Shown: positions 1-9,088 of the stretch, one piece after another
How positions within the stretch are numbered: the first letter of the stretch is position 1
How the letters are laid out: every line of letters starts with the position of its first letter
From: Lachnospiraceae bacterium
GTDB lineage: Bacteria > Bacillota > Clostridia > Lachnospirales > Lachnospiraceae
Reading direction: 5' to 3'
NCBI GenBank assembly: GCA_017440045.1
Contig: JAFSIA010000047.1
Span: forward strand, 1 to 64,000
DNA length: 64,000 nt
Notes under the pieces: generated by a model
What the model was told of the DNA's origin: nothing
What the model saw: only the letters and a program-made list of their open reading frames with translations
Database searches by the model: none
Made by a program: the position numbers and the translations under genes

Positions 1-175
1 ATAGGAAAGTTCTCGAGGAGAACTTCCTATATGATAAAAAACGCTCCGCGAGGATGCGCAGAAACGCATAAGGAAATTGTCACTTCGTGACATGCGTTTC
101 GCGCCAAAGCGGAGCAAGTCCCTCTAGATAGAGGGATTTAGGGAGTTGATGCGGACTTGTCCGCTTTGTTCTAAA
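1..175 (+). repeat. Structured dispersed repeat element, copy 1 (5' end may lie outside the window)
   Basis: This intergenic stretch is built of nested inverted repeats. A near-perfect palindrome covers 1-30. GCTCCGC at 43-49 pairs with GCGGAGC at 109-115 and encloses a long hairpin, with GAAACGCAT at 61-69 pairing with ATGCGTTTC at 92-100 and GTCAC/GTGAC inside it. A TCCCTC/GAGGGA hairpin follows near 119-136. The last hairpin, GCGGA/TCCGC at 151-164, is followed by TTTGTT and looks like a terminator. The opening palindrome and the string AAAAAACGCTCCGC recur at 31131-31180, so this is a repeat family. Function is unknown; the compensating arms suggest it acts as RNA. Confidence 0.6.
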
Positions 176-229
176 TAAAAACAAAACCAATTCTTTACAA
201 ATAAAATGATTTAGAAGGGAGAAAATACT

Positions 230-349
230 ATGGACAGTTGTTCGGGTAGTCAGAGCGGCATAGAGCCTCGAGGGAATAACATGGAAAATATACTGAATAC
301 TTGTAATTGCTGTTTGGATAGTAGAAGCTATATTGCGACTACGATTTAG
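230..349 (+). CDS. Candidate 39-residue upstream peptide (uORF) before mgtE
   Basis: A 39-codon reading frame starts at ATG 230, eight bases after an AAGGGAG ribosome site, and ends at TAG 347-349, 77 bases before mgtE. The peptide has four cysteines, three of them clustered near the end (CNCC), and ends DSRSYIATTI. A second in-frame ATG at 281, preceded by GAGGGA, would give a 22-residue version with the same C-terminus. I do not recognise the peptide. Its position before a magnesium transporter suggests a regulatory leader peptide that senses ions or stalls ribosomes, as MgtL does for mgtA in enterobacteria; that role is inference. No recognisable M-box fold is seen between it and mgtE. Confidence 0.45.
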   Translation: MDSCSGSQSGIEPRGNNMENILNTCNCCLDSRSYIATTI

Positions 350-426
350 TATGTTTTCCGTGTAAATATATTTCTCGTGATTTATGCCGTTTTCAGAAAG
401 AAATCTAGCAGAAAGGAAATTTGAAA

Positions 427-1788
427 ATGGCTGAAGAATTATTACAGAACCAGATTGATATTGAAGAGGTTGAAAGACTTATTGTAGACAGGAAGTTTAC
501 TACTTTAAAGGAGCTTCTCTTGGAAGTCAATCCTGCAGATATGGCTTTGATTTTTGATGATGTAGATAAGAAGCATCGACTTTTATTATTTAGAGTTTTA
601 CCAAAGGAGTTAGCAGCAGAGACTTTTGCGTATCTTGAATCAGATATGCAGAGGGCTCTTATTGAGGCGTTTTCTGATGTGGAGCTTAGAGAAGTGGTAA
701 ATGAGCTTTTTCTTGATGATACAGTAGATATTATTGAGGAGATGCCAGCTAATGTTGTTAACAAGATTCTTAGAAATGTAGATAGTGAGACTAGAAAGAC
801 TATAAATGACCTGCTACACTATCCAAAGGATAGTGCCGGAAGCATTATGACTACAGAGTATGTTGCACTTAAGAAAAATATGACTGTTGAACAGGCATTT
901 GCTCATATTCGAAAATATGCTGTTGATAAAGAAACAATCTATACTTGTTACGTTACAGATAACCGCAAGCTTATGGGTATTGTCACAGTGAAGGAGCTAC
1001 TCTTGGCATCCTATGAAGATATTATTGGTGATATTATGGAGACAAATGTTATCGCTGTAGATACACATGAGGATCAGGAGATTGTTGCCAATATGTTCGA
1101 CAAGTACGACCTTATGGCACTTCCTGTTGTTGATACTGAGAATAGAGTAGTAGGTATTATCACAGTCGATGATGCTATGGAGGTTATCATCGAAGAGCAC
1201 GGTGAGGATATGGAGGCTATGGCTGCCATCCTTCCTTCTGATAAGCCATATATGCAGACTAGCACATTTGAAACATGGAAGAAGCGTATACCGTGGTTGT
1301 TATTACTGATGCTTTCAGCTACATTTACAGGAAAGATTATTCAAAGCTTTGAAAGCGCGTTGGCAGGATGTGTTGCGCTTACTGCATTTATTCCAATGCT
1401 TATGGGTACTGGAGGAAATGCCGGAAGTCAGGCGTCGGTTACAATTATTAGAGGTTTATCTTTAGATGAAATAGATTATAAGGATACTTTTAAGGTTATA
1501 TGGAAGGAGCTTCGTATATCCCTTTTCTGCGGTCTCACACTTGCAGTTGTGGGTCTTGCGAAAATTATACTCCTTGATAATGTATCGTTTACGGTGGCAA
1601 TAGTTGTTGTATTGACAATGCTTGTTACTGTTATTATGGCTAAGCTATTAGGCTGTGTATTGCCGATTGTGGCAAAACGAGTGGGATTGGACCCGGCAGT
1701 GGTTGTAAGTCCGCTTATTACAACAGCAGTAGATGCTATATCATTGTTTGTTTATTTCCAGATAGCAGCAGTATTGTTAGAATTGTAA
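427..1788 (+). CDS. mgtE: Magnesium transporter MgtE
   Basis: MgtE is a homodimeric Mg2+ channel of the cytoplasmic membrane, gated by its own cytosolic magnesium-sensing domains. The 453-residue product has the full family architecture: an MgtE_N helical domain over about the first 120 residues, two CBS domains to about residue 245, a connecting helix, then five membrane segments, with the family's GTGGNAGSQ pore motif near residue 345. I chose ATG 427 because the AAAGG ribosome site sits about ten bases upstream; an in-frame TTG at 421 lies too close to it. The 5' leader carries a candidate upstream peptide, so translation may be regulated. The family call is secure. Confidence 0.96.
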   Translation: MAEELLQNQIDIEEVERLIVDRKFTTLKELLLEVNPADMALIFDDVDKKHRLLLFRVLPKELAAETFAYLESDMQRALIEAFSDVELREVVNELFLDDTVDIIEEMPANVVNKILRNVDSETRKTINDLLHYPKDSAGSIMTTEYVALKKNMTVEQAFAHIRKYAVDKETIYTCYVTDNRKLMGIVTVKELLLASYEDIIGDIMETNVIAVDTHEDQEIVANMFDKYDLMALPVVDTENRVVGIITVDDAMEVIIEEHGEDMEAMAAILPSDKPYMQTSTFETWKKRIPWLLLLMLSATFTGKIIQSFESALAGCVALTAFIPMLMGTGGNAGSQASVTIIRGLSLDEIDYKDTFKVIWKELRISLFCGLTLAVVGLAKIILLDNVSFTVAIVVVLTMLVTVIMAKLLGCVLPIVAKRVGLDPAVVVSPLITTAVDAISLFVYFQIAAVLLEL

Positions 1789-1856
1789 TTTATTAGTATA
1801 TTTATATCTTCTTTGAAAATAATAATTATATATTATATTTTAGGAGGATATGCAGT

Positions 1857-2507
1857 GTGGATGCAAGAAATGATGAGTCTGAAATAAGAGCAAAGAAAAA
1901 TGAAGAAATAAAAGAATTTGGAGAAGTTGTACTTGAGGATAACAAAAATAATCGCAAGATACAGCTTCTTTCTATTATAGGAGAGATAGAGGGACACGAG
2001 ATAATTAACAATTCAAAAACTACAAAATATGATCATATATTGCCGAAGCTTGCTGAATTTGAAGACAATGACCAGATGCAGGGTCTTTTGGTCTTGTTAC
2101 AAACCTGTGGTGGCGATGTGGAGAGTGGCCTTGCTATTGCAGAGATGATAGCATCACTTTCAAAACCCACAGTATCGCTGGTACTTGGGGGCTCACATTC
2201 TATAGGGGTGCCAATTGCAACATCTGCGCAATATTCATATATAGTGCCTTCGGGGACGATGGTTGTACATCCGGTTAGAATGAACGGATTATTTATTGGA
2301 GCTCCGCAGACATTTGATTATTTTAAGCTGATTCAGGATAGAATTGTAAGGTTTGTTACGGAACACTCTGCTGTCACAAAAGAACGTTTTGAAGAAATGA
2401 TGTTAAATACTGGATTCTTAACAAAAGATTTGGGCACTGTACTGGTGGGAGAAGAGGCAGTGAAAGAGGGAATAATCAATGAAGTGGTGGTCTTAGGGAT
2501 GCAATGA
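1857..2507 (+). CDS. tepA: ClpP-class serine protease, TepA/YmfB type
   Basis: A 216-residue cytosolic ClpP-fold peptidase. The likely catalytic Ser115 lies in GGSHSIG and the His138 in VVHPVRM, which match the TepA branch rather than canonical ClpP. TepA (YmfB) has been linked to protein translocation in Bacillus and to spore properties in some clostridia. In Bacillus subtilis the gene lies just upstream of spoIIIE, and here ftsK/spoIIIE follows after uppP, which supports the assignment. The start is GTG 1857, nine bases after AGGAGG. The N-terminal 35 residues are charged and probably flexible. The substrate cannot be told from sequence. Confidence 0.88.
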   Translation: MDARNDESEIRAKKNEEIKEFGEVVLEDNKNNRKIQLLSIIGEIEGHEIINNSKTTKYDHILPKLAEFEDNDQMQGLLVLLQTCGGDVESGLAIAEMIASLSKPTVSLVLGGSHSIGVPIATSAQYSYIVPSGTMVVHPVRMNGLFIGAPQTFDYFKLIQDRIVRFVTEHSAVTKERFEEMMLNTGFLTKDLGTVLVGEEAVKEGIINEVVVLGMQ

Positions 2508-2561
2508 AAAAGCTTAATGAGCTCATTGAGAAAAAAGGAAAATAATTTAGCGAAAAATGTA

Positions 2562-2589
2562 TTGCTTTTTTTATAAGATGTGATATAAT
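2562..2589 (+). promoter_or_regulatory. Sigma-A-type promoter for the candidate small RNA
   Basis: TTGCTT at 2562-2567 and TATAAT at 2584-2589 are separated by 16 bases, with the -10 preceded by TG one base away (extended -10). Transcription would start near 2596, just ahead of the hairpin at 2601-2653. The nearest gene downstream starts only at 2832, beyond a terminator. Confidence 0.6.
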
Positions 2590-2596
2590 GTATAAG

Positions 2597-2720
2597 TAAG
2601 AAGTAACATATTAAGCAATGTATAACATGCCCGTGATACATTGTTTGTTACTTTATTAAACCCCCTTTTATCCCCCTGATAAGCTGTCAAATCGAAAGAT
2701 TCGGCGGCTTTTCTTTTGTT
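2597..2720 (+). ncRNA. Candidate C-rich small RNA with its own promoter and terminator
   Basis: About 124 bases between tepA and uppP form a compact transcription unit. An outer stem AAGTAAC (2601-2607) pairs with GTTACTT (2647-2653), and directly inside it an 11-base-pair stem joins 2613-2623 to 2636-2646, leaving a five-base bulge. An unpaired stretch with two CCCCC runs (2661-2665 and 2672-2676) follows, then a GAAA-loop terminator hairpin at 2682-2709. Hairpin, C-rich single strand and terminator are the layout of Firmicutes regulatory RNAs that cover Shine-Dalgarno sites (RsaE/RoxS and csRNA types). I see no reading frame. An attenuating leader for uppP is the alternative. Confidence 0.55.
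2682..2718 (+). terminator. Rho-independent terminator of the small RNA
   Basis: A stem of about 12 pairs, with two G-U pairs and one mismatch, runs from AGCTGTCAAATC to GATTCGGCGGCT around a GAAA tetraloop. TTTTCTTTT follows immediately. Confidence 0.7.
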
Positions 2721-2831
2721 CAAAATTCACTTGAATTACTCCCCATATTTTAGTAGAATATAATAAGGTTTTTATGCAATAAAATAGATATAGTAACATA
2801 TATTCTATAACATATACATTTAGGAGGCTAT

Positions 2832-3719
2832 ATGAGTTTATTAGAATCAATTATTTTAGGATTTATACAGGGAGTTACGGAGTTTTTACCGGTAAGTAGT
2901 TCGGGTCATTTGGCGATTTTTAAAAATTTCTTTGGATTGCAGGAGGCTGGTATTACTTACGATATTCTTCTTCATATAGGAACTCTTGTTGCAGTGTTTA
3001 TCTGCTTTTGGAGCGACATATGGGCTCTCATTGTAAATGGTGTAGGAATTATAGTTGATATATGTAAGAATATAGGCATCTTCTTTAAAAATAAAATTAA
3101 TGGTAAGAAGCCTGGATACACATTAATACCTTACAATAAAGTGATTGGAACACCTTTTAGAAGATATGTAATGCTTATTATTATAGCAACAATTCCAACA
3201 GGTATAATGGGTATTCTCTTTAAGGATACCATAGAGCAGGTTTCCATGGCATTATTAGTACCAGGTATATGTCTTCTTATGACAAGTATTATTCTTCTTA
3301 TTGCTGACAACGCAAAGGATGGCAATTTGGATGAGGGAAATGTAAGCTACAAAAAGGCTACTTTTGTAGGTATTTGTCAGGGCTTTGCTACGATGCCGGG
3401 TATTTCTCGTTCAGGAACAACCGTTACAGCTTGTCTTCTAGCTGGTATGGATAGAGCTTTTGCAGTTAAGTTTTCATTTATAGTATCTATCCCTGCTATC
3501 TTAGGTGCTGCTGTGCTTGATGTACCTGATATGTTTAAGGAAAATATCTCAGGTGGTCAATGGTTAAATTATGGTGTCGGTGTGTTAGTATCGGCAGTAG
3601 TTGGATATATATGCATTAAGACAATGCTTAAGATTGTTAGACAGAAGAAATTCAAAGGATTTTCAGTATATTGTGCAATCATGGGTCTTGCTGCAATAAT
3701 TGGATATTTTGTTATCTAG
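2832..3719 (+). CDS. uppP: Undecaprenyl-diphosphatase (BacA/UppP)
   Basis: An integral membrane enzyme that dephosphorylates undecaprenyl diphosphate to regenerate the lipid carrier for peptidoglycan and teichoic acid synthesis; it also confers bacitracin tolerance. The 295-residue product carries both signature motifs: EFLPVSSSGH at residues 17-26 and PGISRSGTT from about residue 189, within a multi-pass hydrophobic protein. The start ATG follows TAGGAGG. A terminator upstream at 2682-2718 separates it from the small RNA unit, so a promoter should lie between 2720 and 2820; TATAAT occurs at 2759-2764 but no good -35 accompanies it. A loop insertion around residues 85-105 (KNKINGKKPG) is longer than in the Escherichia coli protein. 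Confidence 0.96.
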   Translation: MSLLESIILGFIQGVTEFLPVSSSGHLAIFKNFFGLQEAGITYDILLHIGTLVAVFICFWSDIWALIVNGVGIIVDICKNIGIFFKNKINGKKPGYTLIPYNKVIGTPFRRYVMLIIIATIPTGIMGILFKDTIEQVSMALLVPGICLLMTSIILLIADNAKDGNLDEGNVSYKKATFVGICQGFATMPGISRSGTTVTACLLAGMDRAFAVKFSFIVSIPAILGAAVLDVPDMFKENISGGQWLNYGVGVLVSAVVGYICIKTMLKIVRQKKFKGFSVYCAIMGLAAIIGYFVI

Positions 3720-3763
3720 AATAAAAAAGTAATGAAAATATATTGAGCTGGAGGCGTAAAAAC

Positions 3764-6442
3764 GTGGCTACATCAAAGAATACTACGAAAAAAACCACTG
3801 GTAAAAATACAACTAAAAATACAAAAGCAAAGCAGAACGTAAAGGGGGCTTCAAAGTCAGCACCAGCACCTTCGCAGCCTGCATACGTTCCAACTGAAAA
3901 GGATATTAAACTAAAGAATGAGATTAAGCTCTTAATAGCGTTGGCGGTTACTGCACTTATTTTTATAAGTAACTTTGGGTTATTATCACCACTTGGTGAT
4001 TACATAAGTATGTTTATGTTTGGTGTGTTTGGCTTTATTTCTTATGCACTGCCAATAATAGCATTTCTTGGAATAGCTTTTCTTATATCAAATATTAAGA
4101 ATCCAAAGGCTGTTATAAAGTTCATAGCAGGTGTTGTTTTTGTGCTTTTAGTAGCAGCACTTATTCAAATTATATTTAATGGATATAATGAAAATAAGTC
4201 CATGTTCGATTATTATACAATTTGCGGAAAAGGCAAGAGTGGCGGTGGATTTATCGGCGCTATGATTGTCAACGGTTTATGCTCAACAGTAGGTATGGTT
4301 GGAGCATACATCATTATACTATTACTTATCATTATAGCTCTTGTTATTATGACTGAACGCTCATTTATTAGTGGAGTAAAAAAGGGAAGTAACAAGGTAT
4401 ATACTCAGGCAAAAGAGGGCGTTACTGAGCTTAAAGATAACGTGGTTTCAAGAGTTAATGAGAAAGAATATGAAAAAAATAAGCGTATTCACAAGAAGGT
4501 TAAAGGTGTTTCTATGCAGAAAATATCAGATGGAGAAGAGTCTGATGAGGATATCCATGAAATAACTGGTGAATTCGCAGGTAAGCTTCCAGAGAATGCA
4601 CACCTATATCGTGGTCATGTGGATGTGGATAAATACGCAGCGCCAGTTAATGAGGAAGTTGAAGAAGAGGAAATCAAAGAGGTAAGAATAGAGACAAGAC
4701 ATACTGTATCTATGCCGGAAAGAAAGGTTGAATCATCTAATTTACATAATGAGACTAAAGGTGATGAGCCGCAGCTTGATGAGGATGGATTGTTTAAACC
4801 AAAAGAAAGAATAGTTGTAAGCGAAGAAGCAAAGACTGTTATGAATAGAAAACCATTTAGTGGTGCTACTGTTTCGAATACACAGTCAGCAGGTGCCGGA
4901 TTGCTTTCGAGTTCATCTACACAGAATGAAAAGCTTGAAAATGAAGTGTCAAGACCTAAGAAAAAGGTTAAGGATTTTATACTTCCATCTACAAATTTAT
5001 TAAATAGAGGTAATGGAAGGAGTACTGGCACAAATGAGCTTGAGCTGAGAGATACGGCTAAGAAGCTTGAGAATATATTGGCAAACTTTGGCATAACAGC
5101 TGAGGTTGTCGATTATAGCAGAGGACCTTCGGTTACAAGATATGAGATACAGCCTGAGATAGGTACAAGACTTGCCAATATTACCAAGCTTGCAGATGAT
5201 ATAAAGCTTCATCTTGCTGCTACAGATATTAGAATTGAACCTATACCAGGCAAATCCACTATTGGTATAGAAGTTCCAAACGAGGGAAGAGACTCAGTAC
5301 TTATAAGAGAGCTTATAGAGTCTAATGAGCTTAAAAATAATCCTTCAAAGCTTGCGTTTGCAGCAGGAAAGGATATTGCAGGACAAGTTATTGTGGGAGA
5401 TATTGCAAAAATGCCACACTTACTTGTTGCCGGAACGACAGGTTCCGGTAAATCGGTATTTACAAATTCAATTATTATGAGTATCTTGTTTAGGGCTAAG
5501 CCTAGCGAGGTAAGACTTATAATTGTAGACCCTAAGGTGGTAGAATTTGGTGTATACAATGGTATACCACATCTCTTGCAGCCGGTTGTTACTGACCCAA
5601 GACTTGCATCAAATACTCTTAAGTGGGCAGTGGCGGAAATGTCAGACAGATATAAGAAGTTTGCTGAATATAATGTAAGAGATTTAAAGGGATATAATGA
5701 AAAATTAGAGCAGATTCCAGTTGCGGATGGAGAGGAAGCACCAAGGAAGCTTCCACAGATTGTTATTGTTATTGATGAGCTTGCAGACCTTATGATGGTC
5801 GCCGCAAAGGAAGTCGAGGAATCTATCTGTCGTCTGGCACAGCTTGCCAGAGCAGCGGGTATCCACCTTATAATTGCAACACAGAGACCTTCTGTAAATG
5901 TAGTTACTGGTCTTATTAAAGCAAATATCCCATCGAGAGTCGCTCTTATGGTTTCATCAGGAGTTGACTCGAGAACAATAATAGACCAAAATGGTGCAGA
6001 GAAGCTTTTGGGAAACGGTGATATGCTGTTCTATCCATCCGGATACGTAAAGCCTGTGAGACTTCAGGGTGCATTTGTATCTGATGGGGAAGTTTCGAAG
6101 GTTGTTGAGTTCTGGAAGGATCAGGCTGGTGATATTGGCTATGACGAATCTATAGCAAAATATGTAGAAAGTCAGGAAAATCAGAACGCAGCTCAGAGCG
6201 CTGGTGTATCAAATAATGAGCCATCAGACGGAAAAGATGAATATTTCTTTGAAGCAGCAAGGTTTGTTATTGAAAAGGATAAAGCGTCGACAAGTATGCT
6301 GCAGAGAATGTTTAAGATTGGCTTCAATCGTGCAGCGCGTATTATGGATCAGATGTGCGAGGCTGGAATTGTTGGGGAAGAAGAGGGAACTAAACCTAGA
6401 AAGGTTTTGATGACTTTAGATGAACTGGAAAGTCTTAAGTAA
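3764..6442 (+). CDS. ftsK: DNA translocase FtsK/SpoIIIE
   Basis: A membrane-anchored, hexameric ATP-driven DNA pump that moves chromosome through the division or sporulation septum. The 892-residue product has a Lys-rich N-terminus, four or so membrane segments between about residues 50 and 210, a long acidic linker, and the FtsK motor with Walker A GTTGSGKS at residues 557-564 and Walker B IVIVIDELADLM near 666. A winged-helix gamma domain fills about residues 825-890 and should read KOPS-type polar sequences. GTG 3764 is the likely start, nine bases after GGAGG at 3750-3754; an in-frame TTG at 3743 has no ribosome site. It is the only such translocase in the window, so SpoIIIE versus FtsK/SftA cannot be decided. 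Confidence 0.95.
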   Translation: MATSKNTTKKTTGKNTTKNTKAKQNVKGASKSAPAPSQPAYVPTEKDIKLKNEIKLLIALAVTALIFISNFGLLSPLGDYISMFMFGVFGFISYALPIIAFLGIAFLISNIKNPKAVIKFIAGVVFVLLVAALIQIIFNGYNENKSMFDYYTICGKGKSGGGFIGAMIVNGLCSTVGMVGAYIIILLLIIIALVIMTERSFISGVKKGSNKVYTQAKEGVTELKDNVVSRVNEKEYEKNKRIHKKVKGVSMQKISDGEESDEDIHEITGEFAGKLPENAHLYRGHVDVDKYAAPVNEEVEEEEIKEVRIETRHTVSMPERKVESSNLHNETKGDEPQLDEDGLFKPKERIVVSEEAKTVMNRKPFSGATVSNTQSAGAGLLSSSSTQNEKLENEVSRPKKKVKDFILPSTNLLNRGNGRSTGTNELELRDTAKKLENILANFGITAEVVDYSRGPSVTRYEIQPEIGTRLANITKLADDIKLHLAATDIRIEPIPGKSTIGIEVPNEGRDSVLIRELIESNELKNNPSKLAFAAGKDIAGQVIVGDIAKMPHLLVAGTTGSGKSVFTNSIIMSILFRAKPSEVRLIIVDPKVVEFGVYNGIPHLLQPVVTDPRLASNTLKWAVAEMSDRYKKFAEYNVRDLKGYNEKLEQIPVADGEEAPRKLPQIVIVIDELADLMMVAAKEVEESICRLAQLARAAGIHLIIATQRPSVNVVTGLIKANIPSRVALMVSSGVDSRTIIDQNGAEKLLGNGDMLFYPSGYVKPVRLQGAFVSDGEVSKVVEFWKDQAGDIGYDESIAKYVESQENQNAAQSAGVSNNEPSDGKDEYFFEAARFVIEKDKASTSMLQRMFKIGFNRAARIMDQMCEAGIVGEEEGTKPRKVLMTLDELESLK

Positions 6443-6509
6443 AATAAGATAATTAAGTTACAGCAAGAATAATATTTTAATATACGCCCTATGGCTAAAG
6501 GAGGACTAT

Positions 6510-8180
6510 ATGAAGACAGATATTCAAATTGCACAGGAAGCTACGATGATGCCGATTAAAGAAGTGGCAGCAAAGATAGGAATCACAGAGGATGATATTG
6601 AGCTTTATGGAAAATATAAGGCAAAGATATCAGATGAGTATTATGATAAGATTAAGGACAATAAGGATGGAAAGCTTATCCTTGTAACTGCTATTAATCC
6701 AACACCAGCAGGTGAGGGAAAAACAACTGTTACAGTTGGCTTGGGACAGGCTTTTGGAAAGCTTAATAAGAAGTCAATTATTGCTTTAAGAGAGCCATCT
6801 TTAGGTCCATGCTTTGGTATAAAGGGTGGTGCTGCAGGTGGCGGATATTCACAGGTAGTTCCAATGGAAGATTTAAATCTTCATTTTACAGGAGATTTTC
6901 ATGCCATAACATCTGCAAACAATTTGCTTGCCGCATTACTTGACAATCATATTCAGCAGGGAAATGAGCTTGGTATAGATACCAGACAGGTTGTGTGGAA
7001 AAGATGCCTTGATATGAATGATAGAAGCCTTAGAAATATAGTTGTAGGACTTGGTTCAAAGATGGATGGCTTTGTTAGAGAGGACCATTTTGTTATTACA
7101 GTTGCAACTGAGATAATGGCGATTTTATGTCTTGCAAGTGATATGAAGGATTTGAAGGAAAGACTTGGAAGAATTATCGTCGCATATAATTATGCAGGAG
7201 AGCCTGTTACAGCTAAGGATTTACAGGCTGTAGGTGCAATGGCGGCACTTCTTAAGGATGCATTAAAACCAAATATGATACAGACTCTTGAGCATACACC
7301 AGCGCTAGTTCATGGTGGACCATTTGCAAATATTGCTCACGGATGTAATTCTGTGAGAGCTACAAAGACAGCATTAAAGATGGCTGATTACGTTATAACG
7401 GAAGCAGGATTTGGTGCAGACCTTGGAGCAGAGAAGTTTTTTGACATTAAATGCCGTATGGCAGGTCTTAAGCCGGACGCAGTAGTACTTGTGGCCACAA
7501 TAAGAGCTTTAAAGTACAATGGTGGAGTGGCAAAGGCTGATTTAAATAACGAAAACCTTGAGGCATTAAAGAAGGGAATCGTTAATCTTGAAAAACATAT
7601 AGAGAACCTTCAGCTTTACGGTGTACCGGTTGTAGTTACACTTAACTCATTTATTACAGACACAGATGCAGAGAAAAATTTCGTAGAGGAATTTTGCAAA
7701 GAGCGTGGATGTGAGTTTGCTATGGCTGATGTGTGGGCTAAGGGTGGCGAAGGCGGAATAGCTTTAGCAGAGAAGGTCCTTAGCACATTGGAGAATAAGG
7801 AAAGTAACTTTAAGCTTATTTATGACGACAATGATTCGCTTAAGGATAAGATTAATGCTGTTGCCACAAAGATTTATGGAGCAAATGGTGTTACATACGA
7901 CCCGGCGGCAGAAAAAATGCTTGCAAAGCTTGAAGGAATGGGCTTTGGAAAATTACCTGTATGTATGGCTAAGACACAGTATTCACTTTCTGATGATGCT
8001 ACAAAGCTTGGCAGACCAACAGACTTCAATGTGAATATACGTGATGTCTATGTATCGGCAGGTGCAGGATTCGTTGTGGCACTTACAGGAACAATTATGA
8101 CAATGCCGGGACTTTCAAAGACACCAGCAGCTTATGGCATAGATGTTAATGACGACGGCGTAATAACAGGATTATTTTAG
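6510..8180 (+). CDS. fhs: Formate--tetrahydrofolate ligase
   Basis: This enzyme makes 10-formyltetrahydrofolate from formate, tetrahydrofolate and ATP, in one-carbon metabolism and, in acetogens, the methyl branch of the Wood-Ljungdahl pathway. The 556-residue length is normal for the family. The ATP loop [10 protein letters not shown] lies near residues 65-74, and the protein is collinear with the family to its end. folD follows after 11 bases, so the two make formyl- and methylene-tetrahydrofolate together. No other Wood-Ljungdahl genes are in the window, so a biosynthetic role (purines, formyl-methionine via fmt further on) is the safer reading. Confidence 0.97.
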   Translation: MKTDIQIAQEATMMPIKEVAAKIGITEDDIELYGKYKAKISDEYYDKIKDNKDGKLILVTAINPTPAGEGKTTVTVGLGQAFGKLNKKSIIALREPSLGPCFGIKGGAAGGGYSQVVPMEDLNLHFTGDFHAITSANNLLAALLDNHIQQGNELGIDTRQVVWKRCLDMNDRSLRNIVVGLGSKMDGFVREDHFVITVATEIMAILCLASDMKDLKERLGRIIVAYNYAGEPVTAKDLQAVGAMAALLKDALKPNMIQTLEHTPALVHGGPFANIAHGCNSVRATKTALKMADYVITEAGFGADLGAEKFFDIKCRMAGLKPDAVVLVATIRALKYNGGVAKADLNNENLEALKKGIVNLEKHIENLQLYGVPVVVTLNSFITDTDAEKNFVEEFCKERGCEFAMADVWAKGGEGGIALAEKVLSTLENKESNFKLIYDDNDSLKDKINAVATKIYGANGVTYDPAAEKMLAKLEGMGFGKLPVCMAKTQYSLSDDATKLGRPTDFNVNIRDVYVSAGAGFVVALTGTIMTMPGLSKTPAAYGIDVNDDGVITGLF

Positions 8181-8191
8181 GAGGTATTAAA

Positions 8192-9046
8192 ATGGCATAT
8201 ATAATTGATGGTAAGAAGATTTCTACAGAAATTAAGGATGAGACAAAAGAGAAGGTTGCAAAGCTGAAGGAACAGGGTGTTGAGATATCATTGGCAGTTG
8301 TTCAGGTTGGTGACAACCCTGCATCTTGCGTCTATGTTAGAAATAAGAAGAAGGCATGTGAGTATGTTGGAATAAAGAGTGTTTCACATGAGCTGCCAGA
8401 GGAAACAACAGAGGCAGAGCTTTTAGACCTTATTGATAAGCTTAATAACGATGATTCTATTAATGGCATACTTGTACAGCTTCCACTTCCTAAGCATATG
8501 GATGAGAATAAGGTTATCGACGCTATTTCACCATATAAGGATGTAGATGGATTCCACCTTATGAATGTTGGAGCGTTATCAACAGGACAGAAGGGCTTTA
8601 TATCATGTACACCATACGGAATTATTCAGCTTCTTAAACGCTCTAATATTGAGATTGCAGGCAAGAATTGTGTTGTTATAGGTAGAAGTAATATAGTAGG
8701 AAAGCCAATGGCAATGCTTCTTTTGAGAGAAAATGGAACTGTTACAGTTGTTCATTCTAAGACACAGAATATGAAAGAGATTACAAAACAGGCAGATATT
8801 TTAGTTGTAGCTATTGGTAAGCCTAATTTTGTAGATGAAACATATGTAAAGGAAGGCGCAGTTGTAATTGATGTAGGTATTAACCGTAATGAAGATAATA
8901 AGATTTGCGGTGATGTTGACTTTGAGAAGGTTGAGAAGGTTGCATCAGCTATCACACCGGTTCCAGGCGGTGTTGGTCCAATGACAATTGCAATGCTTAT
9001 GAACAACTGTTTAGAGGCATATGAGCTTAATAAGAAGAGCAAGTAA
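8192..9046 (+). CDS. folD: Bifunctional methylenetetrahydrofolate dehydrogenase/methenyltetrahydrofolate cyclohydrolase
   Basis: FolD interconverts 5,10-methylene-, 5,10-methenyl- and 10-formyl-tetrahydrofolate, using NAD(P)+. The 284-residue product has the conserved YVRNKKKACEYVG substrate segment near residue 50, with the active-site lysine, the LVQLPLPKH motif near residue 93, the nucleotide-binding VVIGRSNIVGKP segment near residue 160 and the terminal PVPGGVGPMT motif. It is co-transcribed with fhs (11-base gap, AGGAGG ribosome site within it). Length and motifs are fully typical. Confidence 0.97.
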   Translation: MAYIIDGKKISTEIKDETKEKVAKLKEQGVEISLAVVQVGDNPASCVYVRNKKKACEYVGIKSVSHELPEETTEAELLDLIDKLNNDDSINGILVQLPLPKHMDENKVIDAISPYKDVDGFHLMNVGALSTGQKGFISCTPYGIIQLLKRSNIEIAGKNCVVIGRSNIVGKPMAMLLLRENGTVTVVHSKTQNMKEITKQADILVVAIGKPNFVDETYVKEGAVVIDVGINRNEDNKICGDVDFEKVEKVASAITPVPGGVGPMTIAMLMNNCLEAYELNKKSK

Positions 9047-9088
9047 GCTTCATATATGTTTTTATTTTAAGAGAAAAAGAGTGATATA

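Noticed and set aside
2504..2545. A 13-codon frame overlapping the tepA stop as ATGA, where Bacillus has ylzJ.
   Set aside because: It is far shorter than YlzJ and lacks its sequence features; probably chance, though a decayed remnant cannot be excluded.
4615..5094. A 159-codon minus-strand open frame inside ftsK.
   Set aside because: It is Ser-rich antisense shadow of the acidic linker of ftsK, with no ribosome site and no recognisable domain.
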